Assembly: GCA_030141585.1 (NCBI GenBank)
Contig: JAQIFP010000041.1
Location: 3,910 to 47,769 of the forward strand
Source of the DNA: Ophryocystis elektroscirrha
Lineage: Eukaryota > Apicomplexa > Conoidasida > Neogregarinorida > Ophryocystidae
Reading direction: 5' to 3'
DNA: 43,860 nt
Positions 32,146 to 43,860 of this stretch are shown here, one piece after another. Positions within the stretch are counted from its first letter, which is position 1, and every line of letters begins with the position of its first letter. Made by a program: the position numbers and the translations under genes. The notes beneath the pieces are model-generated. The model was not told the origin of the DNA and did no database searches. It worked only from the letters and a program-made list of their open reading frames with translations.

Positions 32146-33865
32146 ATGAATGTATTCAACCTTGCTGTATTTAAATATAATTTTTTCCCCAAAACTGATC
32201 CTTACGAAATTTCAGAAATTGCCACCCCACTAGAAAAAACCCTATACCTATGTAATGTATGTTTATAATAAATTACACTATAAAATTGCAGCACAAAAAA
32301 GAATTTTGTCGTTTAATATTTGCGAGAAATGTGATTGATATATCTCATGAACTAGGATTTGATACTTTCAAGCTTCATGTATTACCAAGTAATATATATA
32401 TTTATTTATCTATGTATAGTTATTCTATCGAAATACCTAACTCAAGAAGCTAAACTAGTTCAAAAAGCTATTTTGAAGAATATAAGTCGACTTACTACCT
32501 TTATAATACAGAGTGATACGGAATTAGGGTATATATTTACAGTGTCATATATTTTCAGGTATGAAATAGTTATCAAACAGTTGTTTACTTCGCTAAAAAC
32601 CTTATTCTTAACAACCGAAGATATTTTTATTAAACTAGACATTGTCAGATCTATTTTACTCATAGTACCTCAGTTGAAGCAAACAGTATGTTTGACTATA
32701 TATGATATAGACTAATAATCTGCTAAATTTGAAATATAATTATAAGTTTTATATAATACATCTACAATATAAAATTTCTATTAACATAAGTTTTCTTTCC
32801 ATCTTGTGCTATATACGTCATTTTATTTACTAATTATTAATTATAAATTCTTATTAATAAATTCTTATTAATAAATATATATCTGGATAAAATTATTTGT
32901 ATTATATATATTACTTGTTTATGTGTTTTAAATTAATTAACATATCCTTAATCAATGCTAATACTATACCTTTTTTTTTGTGTTTAAATTATACACTATA
33001 GTTAAAAAAAAAGTGATTATTCATTAGGACCGCGTAGATGTTGTGCTACTATTTTGTTTACAGCTATCGCATGATATCAATATATTTACTAATCGTATGT
33101 TGGGAGCGATATTGCTAGGAAATATAACGGATTGTATAGGAAATGAACTACACGATTTATTTATCATACCAGAGTTATTAAGCCTCTACGAAGATAATAT
33201 TTATTATGTGCAGTCGGTATCAATAATGTTGATGGGTGTTATTGCCCAGAAAAAATTATCTACTAATGGACGTACATGGCTATTTAACAGAATATACTCC
33301 ATAATGCATTCACGCAATTATACAGATTATATAAAAATTGCAATAGCTGGTTTTATTGACATATTTATATCCTTGTGTCCTCCAGATATACTTTCTAATT
33401 TTACAGAAATATCCAATAACTTTGTATTAGATTCTCTTGATAGTAAAAACTGGCTTCTTCGCTTAATTATGCAGTATAATTTACCTCATTACATTCTTGC
33501 AACCAAAAAAAACTGCTCTATCTTGTTACAGCATTATTTTTCTTTGACGAATATTGAAATCATACTTTCTCAACAAGACTTCCTCCATAATTTACCTTCT
33601 ATACCGGAAGAATATTTGTTTTTATTTCCTTTGATGTGCCGAAGAGACAGTCAATTTCTTGTACTAGACTTTGAAACAGATCCTACTATTGACTTAACTT
33701 TGTTTGATCCTCAAACTACTTTTATTTCTTCCCTTGTTCCTATAGTTCTCACATTAACAGGCCACCAAAACATCAATATTAATGGTAAGGCATACTTTTC
33801 ATCTATTTTCTACCTGAAATTCATGTAATTTCTACTTTAACATTATACAGATAATATATTATGTG

Positions 33866-33903
<38 letters not shown>

Positions 33904-35293
33904 CTATATTTATATTTATATATTATATTAATATATTTGTATTTTTATATATTTATATATATATATATATATATATAAATTTATATTCAAGTTTATATTC
34001 ATACTCATATTTATCTATATATATATATTTATATATATATATTTATATAAATATAATTGATATATGTAATAGAATATGTATAAAATAGATTCAAAAAGAA
34101 AATGTATAATTAATTACAGATTGCAAAACTTTGAATATTATATAATGGATAAATAAAGATACTTAGGATTTTTTAATAACATGTAGTGGAATTTTCGCAG
34201 ATTTAGATAATCACATAAATAATCTTGTTTCAATGAATTTTACGTACAAGAACATAATCCACGAGAATTTACATAAAAAGATGCTCTTATCATTACAAGA
34301 AAAAACTTCAAATGAGTGTATCAGCAAAACTAGCACTTTTAACTTTGGCTTCACTGAAACACAAACTTCCGATACTTTTGTTTTGAACCGGTCCTCTATA
34401 GAAACATTCTTCACAAGTTGGCTCCATAATTTAGAGCAGGCTATTCTTATTTTATCAAAATCTCCATACGAAGTTGTAAGTATCAAAAATTCTTTGGTAT
34501 ATTTAACATAGAATTATGTTAAATAAATAATCTTGACAATCATATACAGATATTACTAAGGTTGTGTAATATCAGATAATATACAGATAGATGACAATAT
34601 TTAGATAATTAGAATAATTTCAATAAAAAATAATATTGAATTATTGTTTATAATAATATTTTTATTATAAGGAGTAACTTACTATGTTGCGCATTATATA
34701 TTCACACTGTAAGAGGTTTTTTTTTAAATATCTTGCTTACAATGTTCTAATTATAATTGAGACTAATTATAATTGACATTATCAGATACGTTTGAGACTT
34801 ATTGAGGCGCTACCTGTACTATGTTTTCTGATGTTCTCCTATAAACCGTTAGAGCGGCAAATGTCTTCCAATTCCATACAGAGTTCCTTAGAAACGTTAG
34901 TACCACACTTCATCTATTTGAAGTAGAGACAATTTTTCAGAAAGTGAAGAATTTACGAGCAACATTGACTTTCTTACAGAACCTTTTGAAAAGTCAATGT
35001 ATATATTACTTATGGATGAATCTGTTGATGTTTCGGTAAAGTTTTCATTCATAAAACTGTTCAAATAGATAGCTATGCTTAGAAATATGGCTTTGTGCAT
35101 TTCGACTCAACCAAAAAAAAAAATTCTTTCTTACGTTAACTGGCTCCAATCATATCTTAATTTAGAGGAATCTAATTTTTTCAGCTGTGTTAACTATCAA
35201 AATAACGCTGTCTTTAAAGATTATCCAAAACAATCTTTTCAAAAGACTGATAATGAAGGTTGTCATACTATAGTAAATAATATAATTATTTAA
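32146..35293 (+). CDS. HEAT-repeat protein resembling PP4/PP2A regulatory subunits
   Basis: Nine exons (32146-32256, 32292-32388, 32420-32528, 32559-32685, 33028-33784, 34201-34475, 34786-34895, 34927-35035, 35069-35293) give 639 aa. Repeated helical pairs have the HEAT look, for example [10 protein letters not shown] then [32 protein letters not shown], and [20 protein letters not shown] followed by [11 protein letters not shown]. The last resembles the PPP4R1/PPP4R4 and PP2A-A scaffold pattern (G-x-E-L-x-x-x-x-I-P-E-L). Such subunits dock PP4 or PP2A catalytic subunits. The exact family is uncertain; other HEAT scaffolds are possible. The C-terminal 200 residues are less regular. Intron 33785-34200 is expanded by TA and TTTATA repeats. 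Confidence 0.68.
33860..34070 (+). repeat. TA/TTTATA microsatellite in an intron of the HEAT-repeat gene
   Basis: Pure TA (about 33869-33897) and mixed TTTATATATTTATAT sequence fill the intron 33785-34200. Short ORFs there are repeat artefacts. Confidence 0.75.
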
Positions 35294-35902
35294 TATGTAT
35301 TTTAGCACTGTATATTACTACATTAGGCTTAACAAATTATATATTAAAAGATTATATATCAATGATCTTATACCAGTATCAGTAAATAGTAAATATATGG
35401 ACAATATTTCTTATACACTGGTCTATCCCTACATAGCTCAACCTAATATAAACTTTTTTGTAAAATAAATTAAACTATAATCAATAATCTATTATTACCA
35501 TTATTACTATTTTTACATTTGTATAAATATATATATACTCAGATGTGTATTATCATGTATATTAATATGCTCATGTACATATTCACATATATAGCGGTTT
35601 CATAAATTTAATTATTATATGGACGATTATATATACGTATGTATATATGTATATATGTATATATGTATATATGTATATATGTATATATGTATATATGTTT
35701 ATATTTATATATGTATATATGTATATATGTATATATGTATATATGTATATATGTATATATGTATATATGTATATATGTATATATGTATATATGTATATAT
35801 GTATATATGTATATATGTATATAGATACATTTAAAACTATAAATATATGTGAAAATATTTACGTGTGTATAATTGCACAGAATGTTGAAACTGGCGTATA
35901 CT
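35294..35902. repeat. Convergent intergenic region with a long (TATATG)n array
   Basis: This region of 609 bp lies between two stop codons. A hexanucleotide TATATG (GTATATAT-phase) array runs from about 35636 to 35822, nearly uninterrupted for about 180 bp apart from one TTTATATTTA break at about 35698-35708. It lies immediately beyond the 3' end of the short UBA4-like gene. No other gene was found. Confidence 0.85.
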
Positions 35903-36447
35903 CTAACCTTCAATGGCAGTATCGCGAGATGATTTTTGTTGTTGGTTATCGGATTCCACAATACTTTTATGCTTATTATACAGCTTTTGAACACTTTCCT
36001 TTGTGAAGTTGAATACACTGAGTTGACCACTCCAACGTAAAGCACTTGCAGATACCAAAGGAATATTTAAATATACACAAACGTCATTTATCAGGTACCT
36101 GACAAAAGAATACAGTATAGCATCAAAACTATTTGAAAGTGAAATATTAATAATAAAATAAAGTATTAATCAATTTTTAATAATATATTGATACAAAAAA
36201 CCAATTATTAATTTTAATTGTTTGAACTCAACATATTGTTGACTTTAATACATCGATAAAATAGCATGTTTTAAGTTTTATAATCTAGTAAGAAAAAGAG
36301 CTGACTAGTTGCATAAAGGCTATTTAAATAAAAATTACACTAATCTATTTAAATGTAACTTAATACCAGATATTTTATAAAAAAACTACTATTTGTTGTA
36401 TCTCAGTTACCACTTATCTATGTCTGTATATACATATGTATATGTAT

Positions 36448-36519
<72 letters not shown>

Positions 36520-37333
36520 TATTAAAATGTGGCATATAATTTATGGAAGTTTCTATATACGAAGAATGTTTACTCTATATCAATATTAGGCTTTAACATA
36601 GAGCTATTTAGAATGACTTTAATACGAAAACCGTAATTGTTTGTAAGTATTATAGAATAATATTGAAATAGCAAGTAATGCTTGTATGTCAATGACAGAT
36701 TTAAATGCTTACCTAGTATTGACGTTATCAGATGCATCTAAAACTACGTCAATATCTTTCAATAAAAAAACTGCATTTTCTGCTGTTAAAAATTCTTGAA
36801 TGGCCTCTACTTGAACCTGTAATTAAAATGATATAAAGATTAATTAATAGTAATACCGAGGGGTTTCGAGCTAAACACTCTTGTTGTGCAGAGACTGCCT
36901 TGTTAGATCTATTTTTACTTATGGTATGACTTATTTGTCTGTCTTAAATTGATACATTTATATTTTGAACCTTTGCAAATTTGTTAAAGATATTAAATCT
37001 TTGTCAATTATCCGTAATAGACCTAATTTTTCAAATCTTTTAATTTTTATCAATTTAATTATTATTTATTAAATAATTGATTTGAGGCGTGAGTACAAAC
37101 ACAATATCACAAAAAAATAGTTGAATTATTGTTAGCAAATGTTTACCGATTCCAGCTCCAGAAAGGTATAAACTTGCAGGACAGCCAAGTCCTCCCGCTC
37201 CAATTATTGCTACAGAAGAGTTTTTTAACAGTTTTTGCCCAGTAGTTCCAATTTGAGGTAATACAAGTTGCCTTCCGTAAAGTTTTACTTCGAAATCAGT
37301 AAAACCTTCAGCGTTATTAAAAAATAAAGACAT
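35903..37333 (-). CDS. UBA4/MOCS3/MoeB-like E1 adenylation domain, short at the C-terminus
   Basis: Five exons (37147-37333, 36971-37022, 36857-36938, 36713-36816, 35903-36098) give 206 aa. It begins with the family N-terminus ([18 protein letters not shown]), the nucleotide-binding [38 protein letters not shown], then DVVLDASDN and the block [19 protein letters not shown] then SGQLSVFNF. In UBA4/MOCS3 the next elements are the zinc CxxC, the catalytic Cys loop and a rhodanese domain. Here the reading continues only about 26 unrelated residues to a stop. It would therefore lack thiolation function as read. It could be a truncated gene, a misassembled locus next to the TATATG array, or a divergent short E1-like protein. 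Confidence 0.78.
36455..36509 (-). repeat. TA microsatellite in the UBA4-like gene intron 36099-36712
   Basis: A pure TA run of about 55 bp lies in the largest intron of this gene. Confidence 0.8.
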
Positions 37334-37428
37334 TTTTGATTTTATAAAAAGTGTTCCTAATATAATTAAATTTGTTATATATATTGCATCTATAGATTTT
37401 ATTAGAAGGATTTATCATGAAATATGTG

Positions 37429-38890
37429 TTATCCACGGTTGACCATTTTGTTTCCCCAACCTTTGGGGTTTTCGTCAGCCCAATCATCCCAATTGCGCTG
37501 TTTATATTCCTAAATACTTCTTAAGTAATTGTTGTTTTACTTTAGTTTCACTTTCGGATGTTGTTGAAGAACTTTCATCATCCGAATTTTTTTTGGATTT
37601 AAAAGGAGTTGCTTTTAAAGTGTTTCTAATGATTGGTATATAATCAAATATATATTATTTGTGTTCATGTATTATTCATATAAGTCTATATATATAAAAT
37701 ATAATTTTTGTCATTTATTCTGTGGTTGTATTATATACTCAATTAATTTATATATTAAAAATTATATATGCATAAATTATTTTTAAGCATTTATTACAAA
37801 AGATATTAAAGGAGTAGACAGTGATATACGTAAACGTAATTTATAAATTAAATTCTTGTTTATTTGTACACATGAAGGTATTCTAATTTATATACTCAGT
37901 AATCATTAACTAAGCATATCATCAATTTATCTTTTTTATTTATTATACATTAATTGTTGATATTACACTTCAATTTCCATTTCCCATTTAGCAACTTCAG
38001 CCAGTGAGACACTGGAGGGCTCTGACATACATTGAATTACTCAAATCAATACCATGGTAAGGTTTAAAGATATTTGTTGTATATTTTGTCTGAATTGGTA
38101 GTGGTGTGTTTTTGCTACACTCTATTCTATTTAAAGATATTGCAATTGTCATTGAATTTACTTCTTTAATGGTTCTTTCTTTTTTGTATTAGAGAAATTT
38201 ATTAGTTCAATTTCTCTCAGCGTCATATCCATTCCATCTAGCACTAATAATTTTGATCTAAAATATCCAAAAAACACGCTCAATGGTATATAGATAGTTG
38301 TATAATTATAGTTATAGCTTGCTATTATGTCTTTATTCTTATTTAGTATTTTAATGGAGTCACACTTTGTATATAAAAAATTTATAATAATTATAATTAT
38401 AATTTATAATATGCAAATGATTATATTTACGTCATTATATAATTTTTAATATTATATATATATATATATATGTATAAAATAGAATTGTCTTATTAATTTT
38501 AAATTAATTTTTTTGTATATATAGTAAAATTGTTAACTTATTATTGATCGAGTCTAGTATTACCGCTGCATTAGTCTTAAAATTAATGTACGTTCGATTT
38601 CTTCGTCTTCGCTAATCTAATTGGTAGCTTTATAATTTTTTGTTATATACACTGATTAAAAAGTTATTATTTTTTAAAGATAGTTTTTGTAGTATAAGGT
38701 CAATGGCGTCTTTTGATTCTTGTAATTTGCGACGATTTTCAATCTTAAAATATCTTTTCAAACAACAAATAAAACATATTTCTAGCTAAGTCTAAAGATT
38801 TAAATAGTGTAAACTAATTATATATTTAATTATATAATTAAATTTATTCCATTATATAAATAAAAGTATGCATACAATAACAAAATTTTA

Positions 38891-38924
<34 letters not shown>

Positions 38925-39748
38925 AAGATACAATTAGTGTATAATAGTTAATATGCAAAGAACCAAGTAATTTTTTGTTGTAAATGTTTCTATTATATTA
39001 CATTTGATAGATAATACAACTTACCTTATTGCAGCTGGATCGCTAGCTTCGCTCTGTTTCAATTTTTCTTTTTCAGCTTTACTTAGAAATTCTAATCTTT
39101 CTAAAGTTGATATGTAACTTTCCCAGTATCTCTAGAGCAAACATAATTTAGTTGTGAACGATTATTTGTACCAAAGAAAGCTCTAAATTTGATTTCCTAT
39201 TTTCAAGATCCTGTGTTATATTACAGTATAGATCTCCAAGAAAAAAAGGAATCAATAAAAATCTATAAACACATTTCCTTTAATATTAACACTATACGTA
39301 TAATTTCATTATAATTATTGTTATAATAATTATTATAATAATTATTATAACAATAATTCTGATTATTTTTATTATGAATATAATTATGTTTGTATATATA
39401 TACTTATAATAAATTAATATTAATAAAAAAGTTAAATTATAATTTTATTAATGTATGTACGCACAGTCTATATTTTACATTAAATCTTTAGAATTAATGT
39501 CATCCAGTTCTTCGTTTATTGAAAACAATTTCAGATTATCAACGCATTTTTGTATTTCTAATAGCGTGTTAATTAATGTTATCAAATCCATTTTTCCTGT
39601 ATATAATATAAAGGTATTGAATATTACTTGTTGGACCAAAATACTTTGCGTCATATTCTCCATAATTTATTAAATAATTTTGAAAACAAGTGTACATGTT
39701 TGGCCTCAAAGACTCTTCATTTACAGTAATATTTGGTGCCAAGTCCAT
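37429..39748 (-). CDS. IGBP1: TAP42/IGBP1 (alpha4), phosphatase-associated protein
   Basis: Eleven exons (39628-39748, 39479-39596, 39172-39262, 39025-39131, 38651-38753, 38564-38616, 38162-38257, 38053-38126, 37967-38021, 37541-37625, 37429-37509) give 327 aa, near the human 339. Family blocks in order: LKLFSINEELDDINSKDL, FLLIPFFLGDLY, RYFKIENRRKLQE, DEEIERTLILRLMQR, LREIELI, and the diagnostic C-terminus RNWDDWADENPKGWGNK. The protein binds the catalytic subunits of PP2A, PP4 and PP6 and guards their stability downstream of TOR. Most exons are under 110 bp, so single-frame reading misses it almost entirely. Three introns are exactly 31 nt. Confidence 0.93.
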
Positions 39749-40185
39749 TATTTAGGTCCACAGTACAAATGCTATGTACCTCCTACATATATTTGGTTAG
39801 TTCTTTTTATCATTATTTTAACGCATCTAAACTAGAATAAAAATACAATTAGTCTATAGAACATATGTAACTTAAAAGGAATGTAGATATATATGTGATT
39901 GTATATATATACTGAACGGATCTTTGTATAATTTTTGTATACATAACTATGAAGCGCATGTAAATCTTCATTCCAAAGCATAAGATTTTCCTTGTGTATA
40001 TCTCAAGCATTCAACTTTACAATAAAATATTCACAAATATTATATATATATATGCCTAGAATAAATTCATTATTAGTAGACCATTTTATATAATAAAGAG
40101 ATCTTAAATACACAATTTATGTATCTGTGAGTCAAGGAAATTGTTGTATGTAGTTCAGGTGTGATAATAGCATGTTTATGGGTTG
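39749..40185. other. Intergenic region between TAP42 and NOM1
   Basis: These 437 bp between two minus-strand genes are AT-rich without strong repeats. I see no additional gene. The promoter of the TAP42 gene must lie here. Confidence 0.5.
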
Positions 40186-41582
40186 TTAGTAAGAAAGTAT
40201 TTTTTTCATGCGTTCAGCTTGTTCAACCTTAGTGTCTAATGACTCCAAAATATTTTGAAATTTGTATTTGTAATCTTTTAAAGTTTTTAAAGTTTCTATT
40301 TGCATTTCCCAAAGATCTTCTGCATCTTTGTCTTCAAGTTTTGTTGTTATTAATTCTGTGCAAAGCTGATAAAGAATTATTATTGCAGCTAATGATTACT
40401 GTTTTCAAAAACAAATCCATTTTATTTTCATCGACTTCTTCTTTCTTTATAAATCGAATAACTCTAAGTTCTGCTATGCTTGTTTTAAGAAACTGAAAGC
40501 AACCCTTTGCTCATATATATTATTCTTACAATGTGTGCTAAGAATTTGGCAAATACTTTAATTTGGTATTCTTGTAAACAATTCAGCATAGCCAGCTGAG
40601 ATATTAATGTTTCTTTTATATAATTTTTATACAGGGTTCCTAAGTTGCTCCTCATTCTATCATCAAATATATGTAAAGTAACTATATATACATAAAAAGA
40701 CGTAATTTACTTAATCTGTATATTTTTATATGTACACATGTATTACTTGTAAAACACTATTTGTATTATAAATTCACACATGATACTAAATATTGATATA
40801 TATATATATATTTTTCATTATATATATATATTAACTAATATATATATATATGTATATATTAATTAATATACAAATATTAATATATATGTCAACATTAATA
40901 TATATGTAATATAACATATGTATGCATATATATATATAAATTAGTTTTTATTATTTAGTTCATATTATTATTATTATTAGTAATTCTTTTGTATAAAGCC
41001 ATTATTTAGACTTACGTAGCAAGGTCGTTGAGAATATGGGGATAATAAGAGTTAAATTGGATTTCTTTTAAGGCTAGATACACTATAACAGCAATAACAG
41101 TAGGAATCTGAAGTAATTGTATGTTTAGAGCAGAAATTACCTTCTTTTTGGAATTCGCTAATTTTAGTAACTTTTGTACTGAGTCTTTTGTGTTTTTTGC
41201 CGTTACTAAAGCCACGTACACTTGCTTTTGTATGGGTGTATGTAACCGTAATTTGGCTGCTTGTTTCATATGGTCTGTTTCGGTAACAATGTTTTGTGGT
41301 AAGTTTTTTTTTAAGGCATCTGTTGGGGATTTTAAATTAGATTTTAATTGCAGATTTGTCCAAGATTCTTCATTAACTAAAACATGATTTCCAAATTGAG
41401 ATAACCAAGACCTGAATTAATTTAATGTTTATTGTATACATATGCAAAAGTCCCAAAAATTATGCTGTATGGGATTTTTTTTAATATAAAGGAAAAACTT
41501 AAATACTGCATACAAGTTTATATAAACTATTAGTATATAAACAATTTGATATAATTGAAGCATCATAGCTAATTAATATTTT

Positions 41583-41631
<49 letters not shown>

Positions 41632-43112
41632 TACGCAATATGTAAAACCCAGGCTAAATTCGTAATATTATTAGTATTAAAACATGATCTAATTTTCAAA
41701 TTATACCTTATATAATCTAAGTGAAACACATTAGTGTTCGTTCCGGGTTTTTTTATGTCCTGTAGTTCCATATATAGAAATTTGCAACGTCCTTCTAACT
41801 CTATAACGCTTTATTATATAGAACTCAAATTTATTACTCTCTTTATAGGGTTCGATATATGCATTTATTTTTTCAATTATATTGTTTAGAATTTCTTTAC
41901 TATCCTGGCGTAATTTATGGTCTGTACAATAAATAGCTACATCACTATTTACTTGTGTATCTAAGACACGTTAAAGATAAGTCTAGTTTAGTTTCAGAAT
42001 CAATGTTAGCCTTGCTGAGCAAATTTTCTATAAATGAACAAACAAGGTCACATGTTGTAGCGGAAAAATCGAACAATAGAGAAAACGACATCACTGCAAG
42101 CCTAAACAAAGAATACGGTTAATAACATTGGATAAACCATTTAATTATCTAATTTAATTAAATTAACAATTTTTTTTTTTATTGGAAATTTATAGCTCGA
42201 ATCAAACAAAAATATCACCTTAATAGAAATCTGGTGTCTAATTGGTTCTCTTGTTTATGGAACACACTGAGATTTTTTTCTATAAACTGTATTAAAGTCA
42301 CTGTATAAATCAAACAAATCTAAAAATTAATCGAAATGTTAGTAGGAAAGTACTTTCGAAAAGTTTTTTCGGGATATAGCAATAATGAATGCTGTTTGTG
42401 AAGCTATAAGAGATAAAGTTGAAGTTAAATTATTAATGGAAGATTTAATAATCTGATTGGCAAGTTCCTGGCACATTTCTTGAGCTTCAAGGTCATTTAA
42501 TCGCAGTAACTTTTGTATAACATCAGTTTCCATTTGCTTCATAATATAATTTAAATTTCCTTCTGATATACGGTTTACATGGCGAATTATAATTTTCTTT
42601 AATTCTTCGTTATCACTCTTTATTTTGCGTTTTTTAAGAGGCTTTTGCTTGTCTTCTTCCGTTATTTCACGCTTTTTAATCTTATTAAGTTTTTCCGTTG
42701 CTTTTTTCTCTCTATTAAGTTCTGAAGAAGCTTCATTATCCTGAACTATAGTTTTATTGGGTTTCCCACGACTAAGACAATTATTTGAAACGTCAGAATC
42801 ATTTGCTGCATATAAAGAATCTTTTTTATCGGAAGTTGTTTTATTTTCATCGGAATTTGTTTTATTTTCATCGGAATTTGTTTCATTTTCATCGGAAGTT
42901 GAATCTTTTTTTCCATCGGAAATTGAACCTTCTTGTTCGGTTGATTTGCCACGACACTCATCTAAAAAATTCAAGAAATCTTCCTCCAAGCCGTCCAAAT
43001 CGACAAATTCCTTGTTCAATTTCTTGCGTCCAGACTTGGTATGCAGGTTTAACTTTTTACTTAAATATTTAATTAATTTATCATCTTTTGATATTTTTTG
43101 TGTATTTTTCAT
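40186..43112 (-). CDS. NOM1: NOM1/SGD1: nucleolar MIF4G and MA3 domain protein
   Basis: Ten exons (42354-43112, 42219-42319, 41953-42101, 41838-41921, 41707-41800, 41141-41411, 41016-41107, 40530-40656, 40400-40492, 40186-40365) give 649 aa. The N-terminus is Lys-rich with D-E-N-K/S-D-K/E-N repeats (about residues 70-95) and a KKRKIK nuclear signal. A MIF4G domain starts near residue 190 (IRHVNRISEGNLNYIMKQME). Later exons carry AAKLRLHTPIQKQVYVALVT, which opens the MA3 domain. The order and length agree with NOM1/Sgd1, an essential nucleolar factor that anchors the RNA helicase Fal1/eIF4A3 in 18S rRNA maturation. Start codon is 18 bp from the divergent start of the next gene. Confidence 0.9.
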
Positions 43113-43130
43113 GTTTTACAGGTTCAAGTT

Positions 43131-43496
43131 ATGAGTTCGCAATTGGTTGATGTAGTCAGTGATTATGCAGAAAAGTTGATACTAACAAATGCGTCTACCA
43201 TTAAGCGGTTATCCTATGACACAATAATATTGAAAGATGCTTGTGAAACAGTACAAAATACGCTATCTCCCGAATTTAATAAAATTTTAGACTCAGATCA
43301 AAGACCTTTGAATACATTAGTAACGGATTTCGTTACTGACGCTACGCAAGCTGTGACTTTCTTGCATAAAGCGTTTCAATCAAGCCCTAAAAATATTATA
43401 ACGGGATCCCATTTGGATGTAGATCGGTTGATGCTAGAAAACCTTACTTTAATGGATTCAGTATATTCAACTTGTAAATCCAAGAAAATCCTCTAA
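43131..43496 (+). CDS. Small protein, possible histone-fold (TAF12-like) domain
   Basis: A single exon of 121 aa from the ATG at 43131. The segment LVDVVSDYAEKLILTNASTI then LSYDTIILKDACETVQ has the look of a histone-fold long helix, loop 2 and helix 3, in which a Thr before a hydrophobic-x-x-K-D is characteristic of TAF12-type folds. The first helix is not visible; an upstream exon is possible, because TTTTACAG just before 43121 would serve as an acceptor. The rest of the protein is helical and unrecognised. It sits head-to-head with NOM1, start codons 18 bp apart, so the two must share regulatory sequence or have overlapping transcripts. The family call is tentative. Confidence 0.55.
   Translation: MSSQLVDVVSDYAEKLILTNASTIKRLSYDTIILKDACETVQNTLSPEFNKILDSDQRPLNTLVTDFVTDATQAVTFLHKAFQSSPKNIITGSHLDVDRLMLENLTLMDSVYSTCKSKKIL

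Positions 43497-43860
<364 letters not shown>

Overview
This window is nuclear DNA from an AT-rich unicellular eukaryote with a compact, intron-dense genome. I read 19 protein-coding genes and 101 introns. Every multi-exon model was built by hand from GT-AG junctions, and each closes with its exon lengths summing to a multiple of three. The code looks standard: TAA, TAG and TGA all end genes. Fifty-nine of the 101 introns are only 26-41 nt long, with a sharp peak at 31 nt. Most of the rest are stretched by TA or AAT microsatellites. The very short introns, the AT bias, several genes for small secreted proteins, and a cadherin-like/TRP-like membrane protein suggest a protist, perhaps parasitic and perhaps from the alveolate/stramenopile side. 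I cannot name the lineage from sequence alone.

Layout. 1-3.6 kb: a glycolipid-transfer-domain gene converges on SAD1/USP39. 4-8.9 kb: a ten-exon multi-pass membrane protein. 9-10.7 kb: proteasome subunit alpha-type 4. 11.9-15.4 kb: a large PP2C phosphatase. 15.6-17.3 kb: proteasome lid subunit Rpn9/PSMD13. 17.3-19.6 kb: a repeat-rich Nopp140/SRP40-like nucleolar protein. 19.6-20.4 kb: an orphan secreted protein. 21.1-24.2 kb: V-ATPase subunit H. 24.4-25.3 kb: an intronless uridine-phosphorylase-like enzyme. 25.5-26.9 kb: TXNDC9/PLP3. 27.2-30.7 kb: BRAP2-type RRM/RING/UBP-finger protein. 30.8-32.0 kb: two small predicted secreted proteins. 32.1-35.3 kb: a HEAT-repeat PP2A/PP4-regulator-like protein. 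35.9-37.3 kb: a short UBA4/MOCS3-like E1 domain. 37.4-39.7 kb: TAP42/IGBP1. 40.2-43.1 kb: NOM1/SGD1. 43.1-43.5 kb: a small possible histone-fold protein. The window ends inside a long AAT repeat.

The genes are mostly conserved housekeeping functions: splicing, proteasome, ribosome biogenesis, vacuolar acidification and phosphatase control. Three belong to protein-phosphatase biology (PP2C, PP4R-like, TAP42) and two to the 26S proteasome, but nothing shows co-regulation. Spacing is very tight: convergent stop codons lie 13-58 bp apart, and one head-to-head pair has start codons 18 bp apart.

There are two 100-N assembly gaps. The one at 26068-26167 is flanked by an identical 127-bp sequence on each side and is almost certainly an artificial gap that duplicates one TXNDC9 exon.
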